A stretch of 64,000 nucleotides of DNA from Marinobacter gudaonensis (GTDB lineage: Bacteria; Pseudomonadota; Gammaproteobacteria; Pseudomonadales; Oleiphilaceae): NCBI RefSeq assembly GCF_900115175.1, contig NZ_FOYV01000001.1:2830535-2894534 (forward strand), in the 5' to 3' direction. The notes under the pieces were generated by a model. That model had not been told where the DNA came from and made no database searches. It saw only the letters and a list, made by a program, of their open reading frames with translations. A program made the translations under genes and the position numbers. Shown piece after piece: positions 33,687 through 43,030 of the stretch (positions are counted from its first letter, which is position 1; each line of letters starts with the position of its first letter).

Positions 33687-35090
33687 CTAGTTGCCTGATG
33701 ACTTTTTGCGCGGAATACCCAGACGCTGCCGGCGCTCCCACAGCGATTTGCGGCTGATGCCCAGCTTCTGGGCCAGTTCTGTCTCGCTCATGCGGTCCTG
33801 GTTCTCGAGCACAAAATGCTGGAAGTAATCCTCCAGGGAGAGGTCGTTGGAAGCGTCAACTTCCCGGGTACGGGCCTGTTCGTTGTTACCCTCTACCAGG
33901 GTTTCGGGGATGTGTTCTTCGCCGCCCTCACTGTCCAGGTCCAGCAGGGAAGGGGTGATCACATCGCCGTCGCACAGAATGGTGGACCGTTCAATAGCGT
34001 TCTCCAGTTCCCGGACGTTTCCGGGCCAGCGGTGCCGTTCCAGCGCTCGCATGGCTTCCGGGCTCAGGTTAAGGCCGGGCTTGCCCATTCGCTCTCCTTG
34101 CCGCTTGAGGAAGCGCCGGGCCAGGCCGAGTATGTCACTCTGGCGCTCCCGAAGCGGCGGAATCCGGATCTGCATGACGTTCAGACGGTAGTAGAGGTCT
34201 TCGCGGAATTCGCCGGTTCGGGTCATCGCCTTCAGGTTACGGTGGGTGGCGGCAATCATCCGTACGTCCACCTTGCGACTCTGCGTTGAGCCGACTTTGC
34301 GAATTTCGTTCTCCTGCAGTACCCGCAGCAGCCGAGCCTGTGCTTCGGCGGGTAGTTCGCCGATTTCGTCGAGGAACAGACTGCCACCGTCGGCGGCTTC
34401 GATCAGACCGGTGCGTGCCGATACGGCGCCGGTAAATGCGCCTTTTTCGTGGCCAAACAGCTCGGATTCAATCAGGCTTTCCGGGATAGCCGCGCAGTTC
34501 ACCGAGATCAGGGGTTTGGCTGCCCTGGGGCTGAGCAGGTGCAGCGCCCGGGCAGCCAGCTCTTTGCCAGTACCGGATTCACCCTGGATCAGTACCGTGG
34601 TCTCGGTGGGGGCGACCTTGCGAATCAGAGTGAATACCCGCTGCATGGGCTCGCACTGACCGAACATAATGCTTGCCGGATCACCGCTCTCGGCGCTCTC
34701 GGGCGTGTGCCCGGTGGTTTCGCCGCCTTCGCCTGGCGCCGATTTGCGGTCCAGGATGTTGGCCACGGCGGCCAGCATTTCATCGTGATCGAACGGCTTG
34801 GCGATGTACTCGACAGCGCCCATTTTCATGGAATCCACGGCCGACCGCAGGCTGGCGTAACTGGTCATGATCAGCACCGGGGTATTCGGGGCCCGGTTGA
34901 TCAGCTCCGTGCCGGGGGCACCGGGCAGTCGGAGGTCCGAAATGATCAGGTCGAACTGTTCGGGGTCATGGTTCTGTTCCGCTTCCTCTACAGAGGACGC
35001 ATCGGCCACGTCGTAACCGGCATGTTGCAGCAGTTTGCGCACCGCCGAGCGAATAATGTCTTCGTCTTCCACAATCAGAATGCGAGGCAT
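33687..35090 (-). CDS. cbrB: CbrB, NtrC-family response regulator
   Basis: 467 residues. The receiver domain ([17 protein letters not shown]; phospho-acceptor in [10 protein letters not shown]) is followed by the sigma54-interaction AAA+ domain. The latter has Walker A GESGTGKE, the GAFTGA loop that contacts sigma54, and [15 protein letters not shown] Fis-type helix-turn-helix lies at the C terminus ([22 protein letters not shown]). It is partnered with CbrA seven bases upstream in the operon. CbrAB controls the carbon/nitrogen balance in Pseudomonas, partly through crcZ, which lies just downstream here. Confidence 0.93.
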   Translation of the reverse strand: MPRILIVEDEDIIRSAVRKLLQHAGYDVADASSVEEAEQNHDPEQFDLIISDLRLPGAPGTELINRAPNTPVLIMTSYASLRSAVDSMKMGAVEYIAKPFDHDEMLAAVANILDRKSAPGEGGETTGHTPESAESGDPASIMFGQCEPMQRVFTLIRKVAPTETTVLIQGESGTGKELAARALHLLSPRAAKPLISVNCAAIPESLIESELFGHEKGAFTGAVSARTGLIEAADGGSLFLDEIGELPAEAQARLLRVLQENEIRKVGSTQSRKVDVRMIAATHRNLKAMTRTGEFREDLYYRLNVMQIRIPPLRERQSDILGLARRFLKRQGERMGKPGLNLSPEAMRALERHRWPGNVRELENAIERSTILCDGDVITPSLLDLDSEGGEEHIPETLVEGNNEQARTREVDASNDLSLEDYFQHFVLENQDRMSETELAQKLGISRKSLWERRQRLGIPRKKSSGN

Positions 35091-35097
35091 AGGAGTC

Positions 35098-38061
35098 TCA
35101 AGACCTTTGGTTCTGGCTGATGGTGGCGATTTCTTGTTCCGGCTCGAAGGCTGGCAGTCTCAGCCTTACGCAGGTGCCCTGGCCGGTTTCCGGATTGGCG
35201 GGGCTTTCCACCTGAATGTTGCCATAGTGCTCTTCAATAATGCTGTACACCAGCGACAAGCCAAGACCGGTTCCCTTGTTCGGGGCTTTGGTGGTGTAAA
35301 ACGGCTCAAAGATGTGGTCAAGCTGCTCGCGAGGAATGCCCGAGCCTTCATCAACCACCTCGATAATAGCGGAGTAGCCGTCGCCCTTTCCACTGACCCG
35401 GATGGTGCCGCCGTCCGGAGAGGCGTCACGAGCGTTGGCCAAGAGGTTGATGAACACCTGCACCAGACGCTGTTCGTCGCCCAGGATCTGCAGCGACTCC
35501 GGACAGTCGTTAACATAGTGAATGCCCAGCCCTTTGTCGCTGAGCGACAGCAGGTTGATGGATTCGTCGACGCAGCGGCGGATGGGTACCGGCTCGTACC
35601 GGTTTGCCTGGGCATGGTTGCCGGTGCGGGCGAAGTTCATCAGCGACTGCAGGATGGTTGAAATGCGCCGGGTCTGCTGCTGGATCTGCTCTGCCGTATC
35701 GAGAATGTCCGGATTGTCGGTTTCCAGCTTCAGGTTCTGGGCCAGCGATGAAATGCCGGTCACCGGGTTGCCGATTTCATGGGCAACGCCCGCCGCCAGT
35801 CGGCCTACGGACGCCAGCCGCTCACTGTGCATCAGCTCATCCTCAAGCAGCCTCGTCTCGGTCTGGTCTTCCACCAGGATGATGCTGCCGCCTTCGGGGT
35901 GGTCTGGCCCACTCAGGGCGGCTTTATGCAGGTTCAGCCAGTGGGGCTTGCCGCGCAGATCCAGGCGGTGCTTGTACCGGTGCAGCTCCTCGCCGCTGTT
36001 GAAATCTTCCAGGAGGGTGTGCCAATGCTCCGGCAGGGCCATCAATCGGGCGCCGACCACGTCGTCGGCGGTAATGCCGGTGAGTGCTTCCATGGTTGTG
36101 TTCCACATCAGGATCTCACCGTCCTCGCCCACCGAGCAGGCCGGAATGGGCAGGTTCTGCAGGGTCTGGCGGTAATGTCGGCGGAGATTGTCGAGCTCAC
36201 CGGCGAGGCCGGTCAGCCGGTTCTGATAATCGCCCAGGGCCCGTTCCACATAGCGGATGTCCTGGGCGGTGCCGCCCTGGGCCATGGGTTTGAAACCCAG
36301 GTGACGCTTGACCATGTCGCGGGCCACCGAAGGACCCAACAGTCCTGACAGGTTGATCTCCACCTGGTCACGGAGACGCCGCAACTGGTAGGGGCGGTAT
36401 TCCACATTGGGAAGTTTCAACTGGGCCAGCGCCCGTTCCACTTCCCGGCGGGCCACTCCGTAGCCTAGGGGCTTGGCCAGCTGGCGCACGAAATCGGCGG
36501 AGGAGGTGGCCAGGAGTTCGCGGCGCTGGGGTCGCGAAAGGGCGCCCAGCGAGCAGGCCTGCGCGGCACTGTTTTCCTCGCTGGTGCTGGTGCTGAGAAT
36601 GGATACCAGGGCAAACACCGAAATGTTGGCGGTCAGGCTTACAAAGGTGAAGATGTGCCAGTTGCTGTAGTCCGGTATCAGCGGGGCGTCCATCCATGCC
36701 AGCAGGTTGGCGGTGTGGGAAAACGGCAGTACCAGGGTGACCGCCCAGATGGCCAGCCCCACGATCAGCCCCGCAATCAGCCCGCGACGATTGCCCTCCG
36801 GCCAGTAGATCACGCCCAGAGCCCCGGGCAGGAGCTGCAAGGTGCCCGACAGTGATATGGCGCCGAGGATCGACAGGTCCAGGTTCCGGCCCACGGTCTC
36901 ATGGAACAGCAGTGCCAGAAAGATGATCACGGCGATGAGCGCCCGCTTGACCCACTGGAGCCAGCGGTAGATGTCGCCCTGGTCCTTCGGAGTCCTCAGG
37001 GGCAAGACCACGTGGTTCAGGGCCATGCCGGCCAGCGCCAGGGTGCTGACAATCATCAGGCCACTGGCGGCGGACAACCCGGCAATGTACATGAACAGTG
37101 TCAGCACCGGGTTCTCCAGCGCCTGGGCGACACCGATGGCGAAGAATGCCGGGCCGGTGGTCACCTCCAATTGCTGGCCGCCCCACAGAATCAGGGGTAC
37201 CGGGAGGCCGAGCAACAAAAGGTATAGGGGCAGGCCCCAGCTGGCTTTGGCCAGCCCCTTGGGAGACGGGCTCTCGCTGAACGTCATGTGGTACATGTGA
37301 GGCAAAACCAGTGCCGCTGCGAAAGACATCAGCATGAGGGCCCGCCAGCTGCCATCATCGATGCTCAGGCTCATTGTGGTGGCAGGCGAGGTACGGGCGG
37401 CCAGCCACTGTTCAAGCCCGGTCATGCCATCAAATACGCCAAAAAGTATTACGCCGCCCAACACCAGCAGTGCCACCAGCTTGATCACCGAATCAAACGC
37501 GATGGCCAGTACCAGGCCCTGATGGTTGCCCGAGTTCTGGCTTCGGCGAGCACCGAACAGCATGGCGAATAACACCACAATCAGGCTGAACATTACGCCA
37601 ATCACGTTGGGCGAGGTGTCGGGTGCCAGGATGCTTGCCGATGTGACAACCGCCTGTATCTGCATGCTCAGCAGCGCCAGAATAGCGCCTCCCGAGCAGA
37701 GGGTTACCAGGGTGCCGGCCCACTGGCTGCGATAGCGATAGGCGAACAGATCCGCCAGCGAGGTAAGCTGATACGCCCGACCAATTCGCATGACCGGGTT
37801 GAGCAGTACCGGTGCCAGCAGGAAAGCACCGCTGATGCCCAGATAATAGGCAAGAAAGCCATAGCCGGACTCGGCGGCCATGCCGATGGCCCCGTAGACT
37901 GCCCAGATGCCGGCGTAGACGCCCAGGCTCAGGATATAGACCACCGGGTGGCGCACCCAGCGCCCGGGCACCAGCCCGCGTTCGGTGACCCAGGCAATCC
38001 CGAACAACAGCATGAGATACAGCAGGCTGGCAAGCAGCAGTCCGGAGGCACTAAAACTCAT
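35098..38061 (-). CDS. cbrA: CbrA, SLC5-type transporter/sensor histidine kinase
   Basis: 987 residues from the ATG at 38061; a start at 38100 is possible but would lie deeper in the small upstream gene. The first 500 or so residues are a sodium/solute symporter-like membrane domain with about 13 hydrophobic helices. A linker, a PAS domain (about 625-735, [21 protein letters not shown]), a HisKA domain with the phospho-acceptor His in [14 protein letters not shown], and an ATPase domain ([19 protein letters not shown]) follow. This fusion is the hallmark of CbrA. Histidine uptake is reported for the Pseudomonas protein. It is co-transcribed with cbrB. Confidence 0.93.
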   Translation of the reverse strand: MSFSASGLLLASLLYLMLLFGIAWVTERGLVPGRWVRHPVVYILSLGVYAGIWAVYGAIGMAAESGYGFLAYYLGISGAFLLAPVLLNPVMRIGRAYQLTSLADLFAYRYRSQWAGTLVTLCSGGAILALLSMQIQAVVTSASILAPDTSPNVIGVMFSLIVVLFAMLFGARRSQNSGNHQGLVLAIAFDSVIKLVALLVLGGVILFGVFDGMTGLEQWLAARTSPATTMSLSIDDGSWRALMLMSFAAALVLPHMYHMTFSESPSPKGLAKASWGLPLYLLLLGLPVPLILWGGQQLEVTTGPAFFAIGVAQALENPVLTLFMYIAGLSAASGLMIVSTLALAGMALNHVVLPLRTPKDQGDIYRWLQWVKRALIAVIIFLALLFHETVGRNLDLSILGAISLSGTLQLLPGALGVIYWPEGNRRGLIAGLIVGLAIWAVTLVLPFSHTANLLAWMDAPLIPDYSNWHIFTFVSLTANISVFALVSILSTSTSEENSAAQACSLGALSRPQRRELLATSSADFVRQLAKPLGYGVARREVERALAQLKLPNVEYRPYQLRRLRDQVEINLSGLLGPSVARDMVKRHLGFKPMAQGGTAQDIRYVERALGDYQNRLTGLAGELDNLRRHYRQTLQNLPIPACSVGEDGEILMWNTTMEALTGITADDVVGARLMALPEHWHTLLEDFNSGEELHRYKHRLDLRGKPHWLNLHKAALSGPDHPEGGSIILVEDQTETRLLEDELMHSERLASVGRLAAGVAHEIGNPVTGISSLAQNLKLETDNPDILDTAEQIQQQTRRISTILQSLMNFARTGNHAQANRYEPVPIRRCVDESINLLSLSDKGLGIHYVNDCPESLQILGDEQRLVQVFINLLANARDASPDGGTIRVSGKGDGYSAIIEVVDEGSGIPREQLDHIFEPFYTTKAPNKGTGLGLSLVYSIIEEHYGNIQVESPANPETGQGTCVRLRLPAFEPEQEIATISQNQRS

Positions 38062-38227
38062 TGGGGTCCCGCCGCCATTCCAGCCAGAAGCCAATGGCAA
38101 TCAGTCCCGCCCAGATCAGGTAAGGGCTGTACCAGGCGTTTTCCGGAGAGGTCCACCAATCGAGGATGTTTGGCGAAAAAATATAGATGGCCAGTACCAA
38201 CAGGAAGACCAGACGGTAGATATACAT
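38051..38227 (-). CDS. cbrX: CbrX-like small membrane protein overlapping cbrA
   Basis: 58 residues, starting MYIYRLVFLLVLAIYIFSPN and ending [11 protein letters not shown]. It has two hydrophobic segments (about 4-19 and 33-47) around WWTSPENAWYSPYL. The 3' end overlaps the cbrA start by 11 bases, so the two are probably translationally coupled. A small gene at this place upstream of cbrA is known in Pseudomonas as cbrX. The function is unclear; it may assist the CbrA membrane domain. Its length makes it easy to miss in routine annotation. Confidence 0.75.
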   Translation of the reverse strand: MYIYRLVFLLVLAIYIFSPNILDWWTSPENAWYSPYLIWAGLIAIGFWLEWRRDPNEF

Positions 38228-38277
38228 CAGGCAAGCTATCCGTGCTGAGGTGTTAGACGGGAGTTATACCATGTCCC

Positions 38278-39150
38278 TCAGCGGGATGTCAGGTGAATGG
38301 CGCTGCGCCGCCAGTAGGCGCAACCCCACTCCAGTACGGAGTCCACGGATGCATCGGCCAGGGTGGACGGTGGCTGCTGCCCCAGCGCCTCCAGGGCCTT
38401 AATCAGGTTGCGGGCGGCACTCGAGTCATCCAGGGCAGGGGCGTGGGTCTGTTTGCTGAGCTTCTGACCCTGCTCGTTGAGGATGACCGGAATGTGCAGC
38501 CAGCGTGGTGGCGTCCGGCCCATGGCACGGTAGATCTGCTGCTGTTGTGCCGTCATGTCGAGCAGGTCGGAGCCGCGAACCACATCGGTTATGCCCTGAT
38601 CGATGTCGTCCACCACCACCGCCAGCTGATAGGCAAAGAACCCTTCCTTGCGCAGGATCACTGGATCGTCGAGCTCTGCCTGCACCGTCTGGCGTTGCGG
38701 CCCCAGCAAAAGGTCCTGCCAGAGACACTCTTCGTCTTCCAGGGCAAAGCGTACCGCGTATGGGCGATCACCGACGGCAACGCCACCGCGTCGGCAACCG
38801 TGGGGATGGCGTCCGTTGCTGGCTTGCAGCTCCTTGCGGGAACAGGGGCAGCGGTAGGCGCGCTGCGATTCCAGCAACTGCGCAATGGCGGCCTGATAGG
38901 CGTGGTGCTGTTTAGACTGGAAACGCACGGGCTGGTCGGGAAAGAGGCCGTGGGCCTCCAGGCTCGCCAGGATCTGGCCGGTTGCCTCTGGGGGCTCACG
39001 CAGAGGATCCAGGTCTTCAATACGGATCAGCCACTGGCCGTTGTGGCTGCGGGCTTCCAGATAGCTGGCAAGGGCGGTTACCAGGGAGCCGAAGTGTAGG
39101 GGGCCGGTTGGCGATGGAGCGAAGCGCCCCCGATACTGAGGAGTGTTCAT
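38278..39150 (-). CDS. gluQ: GluQRS, glutamyl-queuosine tRNA(Asp) synthetase
   Basis: 290 residues, a truncated glutamyl-tRNA synthetase catalytic domain with no anticodon-binding domain. It has the class I motif RFAPSPTGPLHFGSL at the start and the KMSKS-like KLSKQTHAP. A Cys-rich zinc site (YRCPCSRKEL, then a later Cys) is typical of the family. It charges glutamate onto queuosine 34 of tRNA-Asp. It sits between dksA and the cbr genes, as in Pseudomonas. Confidence 0.94.
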   Translation of the reverse strand: MNTPQYRGRFAPSPTGPLHFGSLVTALASYLEARSHNGQWLIRIEDLDPLREPPEATGQILASLEAHGLFPDQPVRFQSKQHHAYQAAIAQLLESQRAYRCPCSRKELQASNGRHPHGCRRGGVAVGDRPYAVRFALEDEECLWQDLLLGPQRQTVQAELDDPVILRKEGFFAYQLAVVVDDIDQGITDVVRGSDLLDMTAQQQQIYRAMGRTPPRWLHIPVILNEQGQKLSKQTHAPALDDSSAARNLIKALEALGQQPPSTLADASVDSVLEWGCAYWRRSAIHLTSR

Positions 39151-39216
39151 GGTGGTCAGTCAGCCGGCCCGCTCCATCGAGGTGCGGGGCCGGCAGCTGT
39201 TCAGCGCGTGGCCGGC

Positions 39217-39657
39217 TCAGATACCGGTCTGGCGTTCGCGGATCTCGGCCAGGGTCTTGCAGTCGATGCAAAGGGTCGCCGTCGGGCGCGCTTCCAGGCG
39301 CCGAATACCGATTTCCACACCGCACTGGTCGCAGAAGCCGTAGTCGTCCTTGTCGATGCGATCGATGGTCTGATCGATCTTCTTGATCAGCTTGCGCTCG
39401 CGATCACGGGTGCGCAGTTCCAGGCTGAACTCTTCCTCCTGGGTTGCGCGATCGCTCGGATCGGCGTAGTTTGCGGCGTCTTCCTGCATGTGGTGCATGG
39501 TACGGTCGACCTCTTCCATCAGCTCCTGCTTCCACTGGAGGAGAAGGTCTTTGAAGTGCTGGAGCATCTCCGCACTCATGTATTCTTCACCCTTCTTCAT
39601 TTCATAGGGGGTGAAGTTGGTAAAACGTTCGCGTGGTTGTTCTGCAGTGTTTGCCAT
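39217..39657 (-). CDS. dksA: DksA, RNA polymerase-binding transcription factor
   Basis: 146 residues. An N-terminal coiled-coil has the conserved DPSDRATQEEEFSLELRTRDRERKL split across its tip (the DxxDxA motif). The C-terminal four-Cys zinc finger is FCDQCGVEIGIRRLEARPTA then CIDCK. It acts with ppGpp to adjust transcription, including of rRNA. It precedes gluQ on the same strand with a 66-base gap. Confidence 0.96.
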   Translation of the reverse strand: MANTAEQPRERFTNFTPYEMKKGEEYMSAEMLQHFKDLLLQWKQELMEEVDRTMHHMQEDAANYADPSDRATQEEEFSLELRTRDRERKLIKKIDQTIDRIDKDDYGFCDQCGVEIGIRRLEARPTATLCIDCKTLAEIRERQTGI

Positions 39658-39838
39658 TGAACCCGGCCTCTCGATTGTACTTCACAAGAACGCTTTTGCT
39701 TCCCGCCGCGTGAGCCCCCGTGGCTGAGCGGATTTACCCTGGATGAAGCAGTCGTCCTGAAAACGGGAATTTGCGGAAAATAGCAGATTAGTTACGGGGG
39801 TGCCAGCCTTGTGGCACCGACTTTTGAACGGAGAGCCC

Positions 39839-40570
39839 ATGAAGTTTCCTGAACCGTTGGTTGAAGGCCGTCTTATTCGTCGCTACAAGCGCTTTCTGGC
39901 GGATGTGCGACTGCCGGATGGCTCGGAAGTGACCGCCCATTGCCCCAACACCGGCTCCATGCTGGGCTGCCAGCCTGAGAATGCCCGGGTGTGGCTGAGC
40001 CGCAGCGACAATCCCAAACGCAAGCTGCAATACACCTGGGAGCTGGTAGAGGCCGTGCCCGGGCAACTGGCCTGCATCAATACCGCCAGGCCCAACGGCC
40101 AGGCCAGGGAAGCAGTCGAGGCCGGGCGGGTTGCCGAGCTGGCCGGTTACAGCCAGTGCCGGGCCGAAGTGCAATACGGCGCGGAAAAAAGCCGGATTGA
40201 CCTGTTGTTGTCAGGGCATCTGTCAGAGCCAGACGCCTGGGTGGAAGTCAAGAACGTGACCCTGGCGGACGACGGCCAGGGGTTCTTCCCCGATGCGGTC
40301 ACCGAACGGGGCCAGAAGCACCTGCGCGAACTGATGGCTCAGGTAGAGCAGGGCGAGCGGGGGGTGTTGTTCTTCGTGGTCAATCACACCGGGATAGAAA
40401 CCGTTCGGCCCGCGGATCATATTGATGCCCGCTATGGTCAGTTACTCAGGGAAGCCTGCGATGCCGGGGTGGAGGTGCTGGCTTACCGGGCCAATCTGGC
40501 CTGCACAGATGGCGATCCTACCGGTCTTCTGTCTTTGACTGAGTCGGTGCCGGTCATTCTGGAAGTCTGA
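39839..40570 (+). CDS. sfsA: SfsA, sugar fermentation stimulation protein homologue
   Basis: 243 residues from the ATG at 39839 ([19 protein letters not shown]), which is preceded by GGAGAG. The family motifs [18 protein letters not shown] and [13 protein letters not shown] are present; the last resembles a nuclease-like ExK site. SfsA was described as a maltose-gene effect in E. coli and as DNA binding, but its biochemical role is not settled. It is divergent from dksA and overlaps the Rieske gene tail to tail by 17 bases. Confidence 0.93.
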   Translation: MKFPEPLVEGRLIRRYKRFLADVRLPDGSEVTAHCPNTGSMLGCQPENARVWLSRSDNPKRKLQYTWELVEAVPGQLACINTARPNGQAREAVEAGRVAELAGYSQCRAEVQYGAEKSRIDLLLSGHLSEPDAWVEVKNVTLADDGQGFFPDAVTERGQKHLRELMAQVEQGERGVLFFVVNHTGIETVRPADHIDARYGQLLREACDAGVEVLAYRANLACTDGDPTGLLSLTESVPVILEV

Positions 40571-40925
40571 CCTCCAGCTGCCCCTCGTGTTCGCGCACCT
40601 CCAGCTGGGTGAGGGCGTCGCCCTGACAGGGGCCGGCAATGCATTCGCCATCTCCGGGCTTGAACAGTGCGCCGTGGGTGGAGCATTGGATGAAAAGGTT
40701 GTCACTGTCCATGAATCGGCCCGGCATCCAGTTCAGTTCAATGCCCAGGTGGGGACAGACGTTGAGGTAGGCCCGGGGCTCGCCCCCGTCGAGGAATAGA
40801 AAACCGGTGAGCGGCATACCTTCCGGTTGTCGTGCCTTTTCCCGGAGCCGGAATTCCACAAAGCGCCCTGGTACCAGCTCCGGGGCGCGGCAAACGGGTT
40901 GCCATTGGCTGATGTTTGCCGTCAT
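40554..40925 (-). CDS. Rieske 2Fe-2S domain protein
   Basis: 123 residues containing a single Rieske domain. The cluster ligands are CPH ([10 protein letters not shown]) and CSTHG ([11 protein letters not shown]), spaced as in small ferredoxin-type Rieske proteins. [16 protein letters not shown] follows, typical of the family. It is a soluble electron carrier with no partner oxygenase visible. The start overlaps the stop of the pentapeptide-repeat gene by 4 bases, so the two form an operon. Confidence 0.88.
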   Translation of the reverse strand: MTANISQWQPVCRAPELVPGRFVEFRLREKARQPEGMPLTGFLFLDGGEPRAYLNVCPHLGIELNWMPGRFMDSDNLFIQCSTHGALFKPGDGECIAGPCQGDALTQLEVREHEGQLEVRLPE

Positions 40926-41290
40926 TTGGGCAGTATGGCGTAGCGCATCCGGGTGCCATGGTTCAGGGACATGACAATTTCATCCGCGTGCAGCCGGTGC
41001 GGAAAGTAGCAGCCGGAAATCTTGGCACTGGCGATGCTGGAGCCTTCCATTCGCGATTTGGAGAAATCCACGCCGCGCAGATCCGCGCCGCGGAAGTAGG
41101 CATGACGGAAGTCCAGCCCCTGGGCATCCATACCTCGCAGGTCCAGGCCACGGAAGTCGCCATGAGCAAAGCTCGGCAACTCCGAGAGCTTGGCTTTCTG
41201 GCTGTTGAACGCCTTGATGTCCTCGCTCCTAAGCAGATCGTAGAGCGGATGACTGATCTGTTGTACGTCGTGCTCGCTTTTGTCGTCCAT
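40922..41290 (-). CDS. Pentapeptide-repeat-containing protein
   Basis: 122 residues from the ATG at 41290 (MDDKSEHDVQQ). A frame starting 99 bases earlier is open but overlaps the kinase gene. The middle has A(D/N)Lxx-type repeats: DFRGLDLRGMDAQGLDFRHA then YFRGADLRGVDFSKS. About seven units would form a short quadrilateral beta-helix. The C-terminal part (YFPHRLHADEIVMSLNHGTR) is not repetitive. The function is unknown. It is coupled to the Rieske gene downstream. Confidence 0.82.
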   Translation of the reverse strand: MDDKSEHDVQQISHPLYDLLRSEDIKAFNSQKAKLSELPSFAHGDFRGLDLRGMDAQGLDFRHAYFRGADLRGVDFSKSRMEGSSIASAKISGCYFPHRLHADEIVMSLNHGTRMRYAILPK

Positions 41291-41330
41291 CGTGTGCCTC
41301 GCAGTAGCCGGTGGAAACCCTGTTGTTATT

Positions 41331-42908
41331 CTAGCCGGGATTGATGCCCAGGTGCTGCCGGATCCGGTCTGCCACGGCTTCAGCCACATGTTCCTGATCC
41401 GTATGCAGGTGGACGGTGTGGGTCTTTTCTTCGGCGGTCAGTGGCTCGAACCAGCTTTGCTGGGCGTCCAGCAACTCCTCGGTGGCTTCCGAGGCATCGT
41501 CCTGGCGCTTGCGGATCCACTCCCGGCGCAGGGCCTCCGGCGCCTCGCAGTGGATCAGGGTAAACGGCAGGCCCTGGGCCTCCGCCACGCTGGCCAGCAG
41601 GGCCCGCTCCTTCTGCTTCAGACTGGCGGCGTCGACAATCACCGGAAAGCCGGCCGCCAGAACCTGTCCGGCCAGATCGGCCAGGCGCTGATAGGTTTTT
41701 TCGTTGGCTTCCTCGGTGTAGAGGTTGCCGCCGGTTGGCGACCGGGAGCTATCCAGCGGGGCAAGCCCGTGCAGGCGCTTGCGTTCGACATCGGAACGCA
41801 GGCGAATCAGACCCAGCTCGCCGGCCATGGCCGCGCTGACGCAGGTCTTGCCACTGGCAGAGAGGCCGGTGGTTGCCAACAGATAGTGATTGGGAATGCT
41901 GCCGTAGTCTTCTGCCAGCTGGGCGTAGGCGCGGTAGCGCTGCATCAGCGCTTCTTTCTCGGAATCGCTCAGTTCCGGGTTGCCCATGGTGAACAGCGCG
42001 ATCTTGGCTCGAACCATGGCCCGATAGGCCTTGTACAGGGGTAGCAACGGCAGCGCCTCGAAGTCGTCCCGGTACTCGAGGTAAGTATTCAGAACCAGAT
42101 TGGCCAGCGCGTTCTCACCCCGGAATTCCAGATCCATGAGCAGGAACGCCAGGTCGTTGATCACATCAATCCACCGGAACGGTTCGTTGAACTCGATGCA
42201 GTCGAAGACGGTTACCTGGCCTTCAAAGCGGGTAATGTTCGCCAGGTGCAGGTCGCCGTGGCATTCCCGCACCAGGCCATTGGCCCGGCGCTTGGCAATC
42301 AGATCCCGGTGGCGCTCGAAGGTGGATTCGGTCCAGGCCTGCAGGTTGTCGAGCTGCGCAAGCAGATCGGTGTCGCTGATTAGCGGCCGGATCTGGTCGA
42401 AGTTCTCCTGCATGGCCGCAAACACCGCTTCCGGTGTGCCCAGCGGCTTGTCTTCGGCAACCGGCGGCAACTGCTGGTGGAAGGCCGCTACCTGGCGCGC
42501 CAGACTGGTGAGCAGCTCGGGAGCGAGATCGCCGTTTTCCTGCAGCCGGTCGAACAGCTGGTTCTGGTCAAACTGGCGCATCCGGATGGCGTACTCGAAC
42601 GCCTCGCCGTTGCCGCCGAGCACCGGGCTTTCCGGGGTGCCGGTAATGGGCAGAACTTCCAGATAGAGTTTCTCGGCGAGCCTGCGATTCAATCGCAGCT
42701 CTTCCTCACAAAAATGTTTGCGGCGCTCGAGCGTGGAAAAATTCAGAAAGCCGAAATTCATGGGCTTCTTGATCTTGTAGGCGTAGTCGCCGGTGAGGAT
42801 CACCTGGGAGATGTGAGTTTCGATGACCCGGAATCCGGACACCGGGTGGTCGTACAGATCCGGATTCTGCAGTGCCCGAACCAGATTGCCTGGGGATGTC
42901 TCACTCAC
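41331..42908 (-). CDS. Aminoglycoside phosphotransferase-like/AAA P-loop kinase fusion
   Basis: 525 residues. The N-terminal half (about 1-310) is a phosphotransferase/protein-kinase-like domain with catalytic ECHGDLHLANI and VFDCIEFNEPF. The C-terminal half is a P-loop kinase with Walker A TTGLSASGKTCVS and a later RSDVERKRLHGL. Fused proteins of this kind are common in proteobacteria and annotated as bifunctional aminoglycoside phosphotransferase/ATP-binding protein. The substrate is unknown and resistance should not be assumed. It is divergent from mrcB. Confidence 0.85.
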   Translation of the reverse strand: MSETSPGNLVRALQNPDLYDHPVSGFRVIETHISQVILTGDYAYKIKKPMNFGFLNFSTLERRKHFCEEELRLNRRLAEKLYLEVLPITGTPESPVLGGNGEAFEYAIRMRQFDQNQLFDRLQENGDLAPELLTSLARQVAAFHQQLPPVAEDKPLGTPEAVFAAMQENFDQIRPLISDTDLLAQLDNLQAWTESTFERHRDLIAKRRANGLVRECHGDLHLANITRFEGQVTVFDCIEFNEPFRWIDVINDLAFLLMDLEFRGENALANLVLNTYLEYRDDFEALPLLPLYKAYRAMVRAKIALFTMGNPELSDSEKEALMQRYRAYAQLAEDYGSIPNHYLLATTGLSASGKTCVSAAMAGELGLIRLRSDVERKRLHGLAPLDSSRSPTGGNLYTEEANEKTYQRLADLAGQVLAAGFPVIVDAASLKQKERALLASVAEAQGLPFTLIHCEAPEALRREWIRKRQDDASEATEELLDAQQSWFEPLTAEEKTHTVHLHTDQEHVAEAVADRIRQHLGINPG

Positions 42909-43030
42909 GTTGTGCTCCTCGTGTTCCCTGAACCCATTGATTTTTCTTGCCCTATCATAACGGGCAGATTACAGAAATAACACACAGTTGGCCTGCCTTC
43001 CCGCCCGCTCCCTTCGTTATAATCCCTGCC

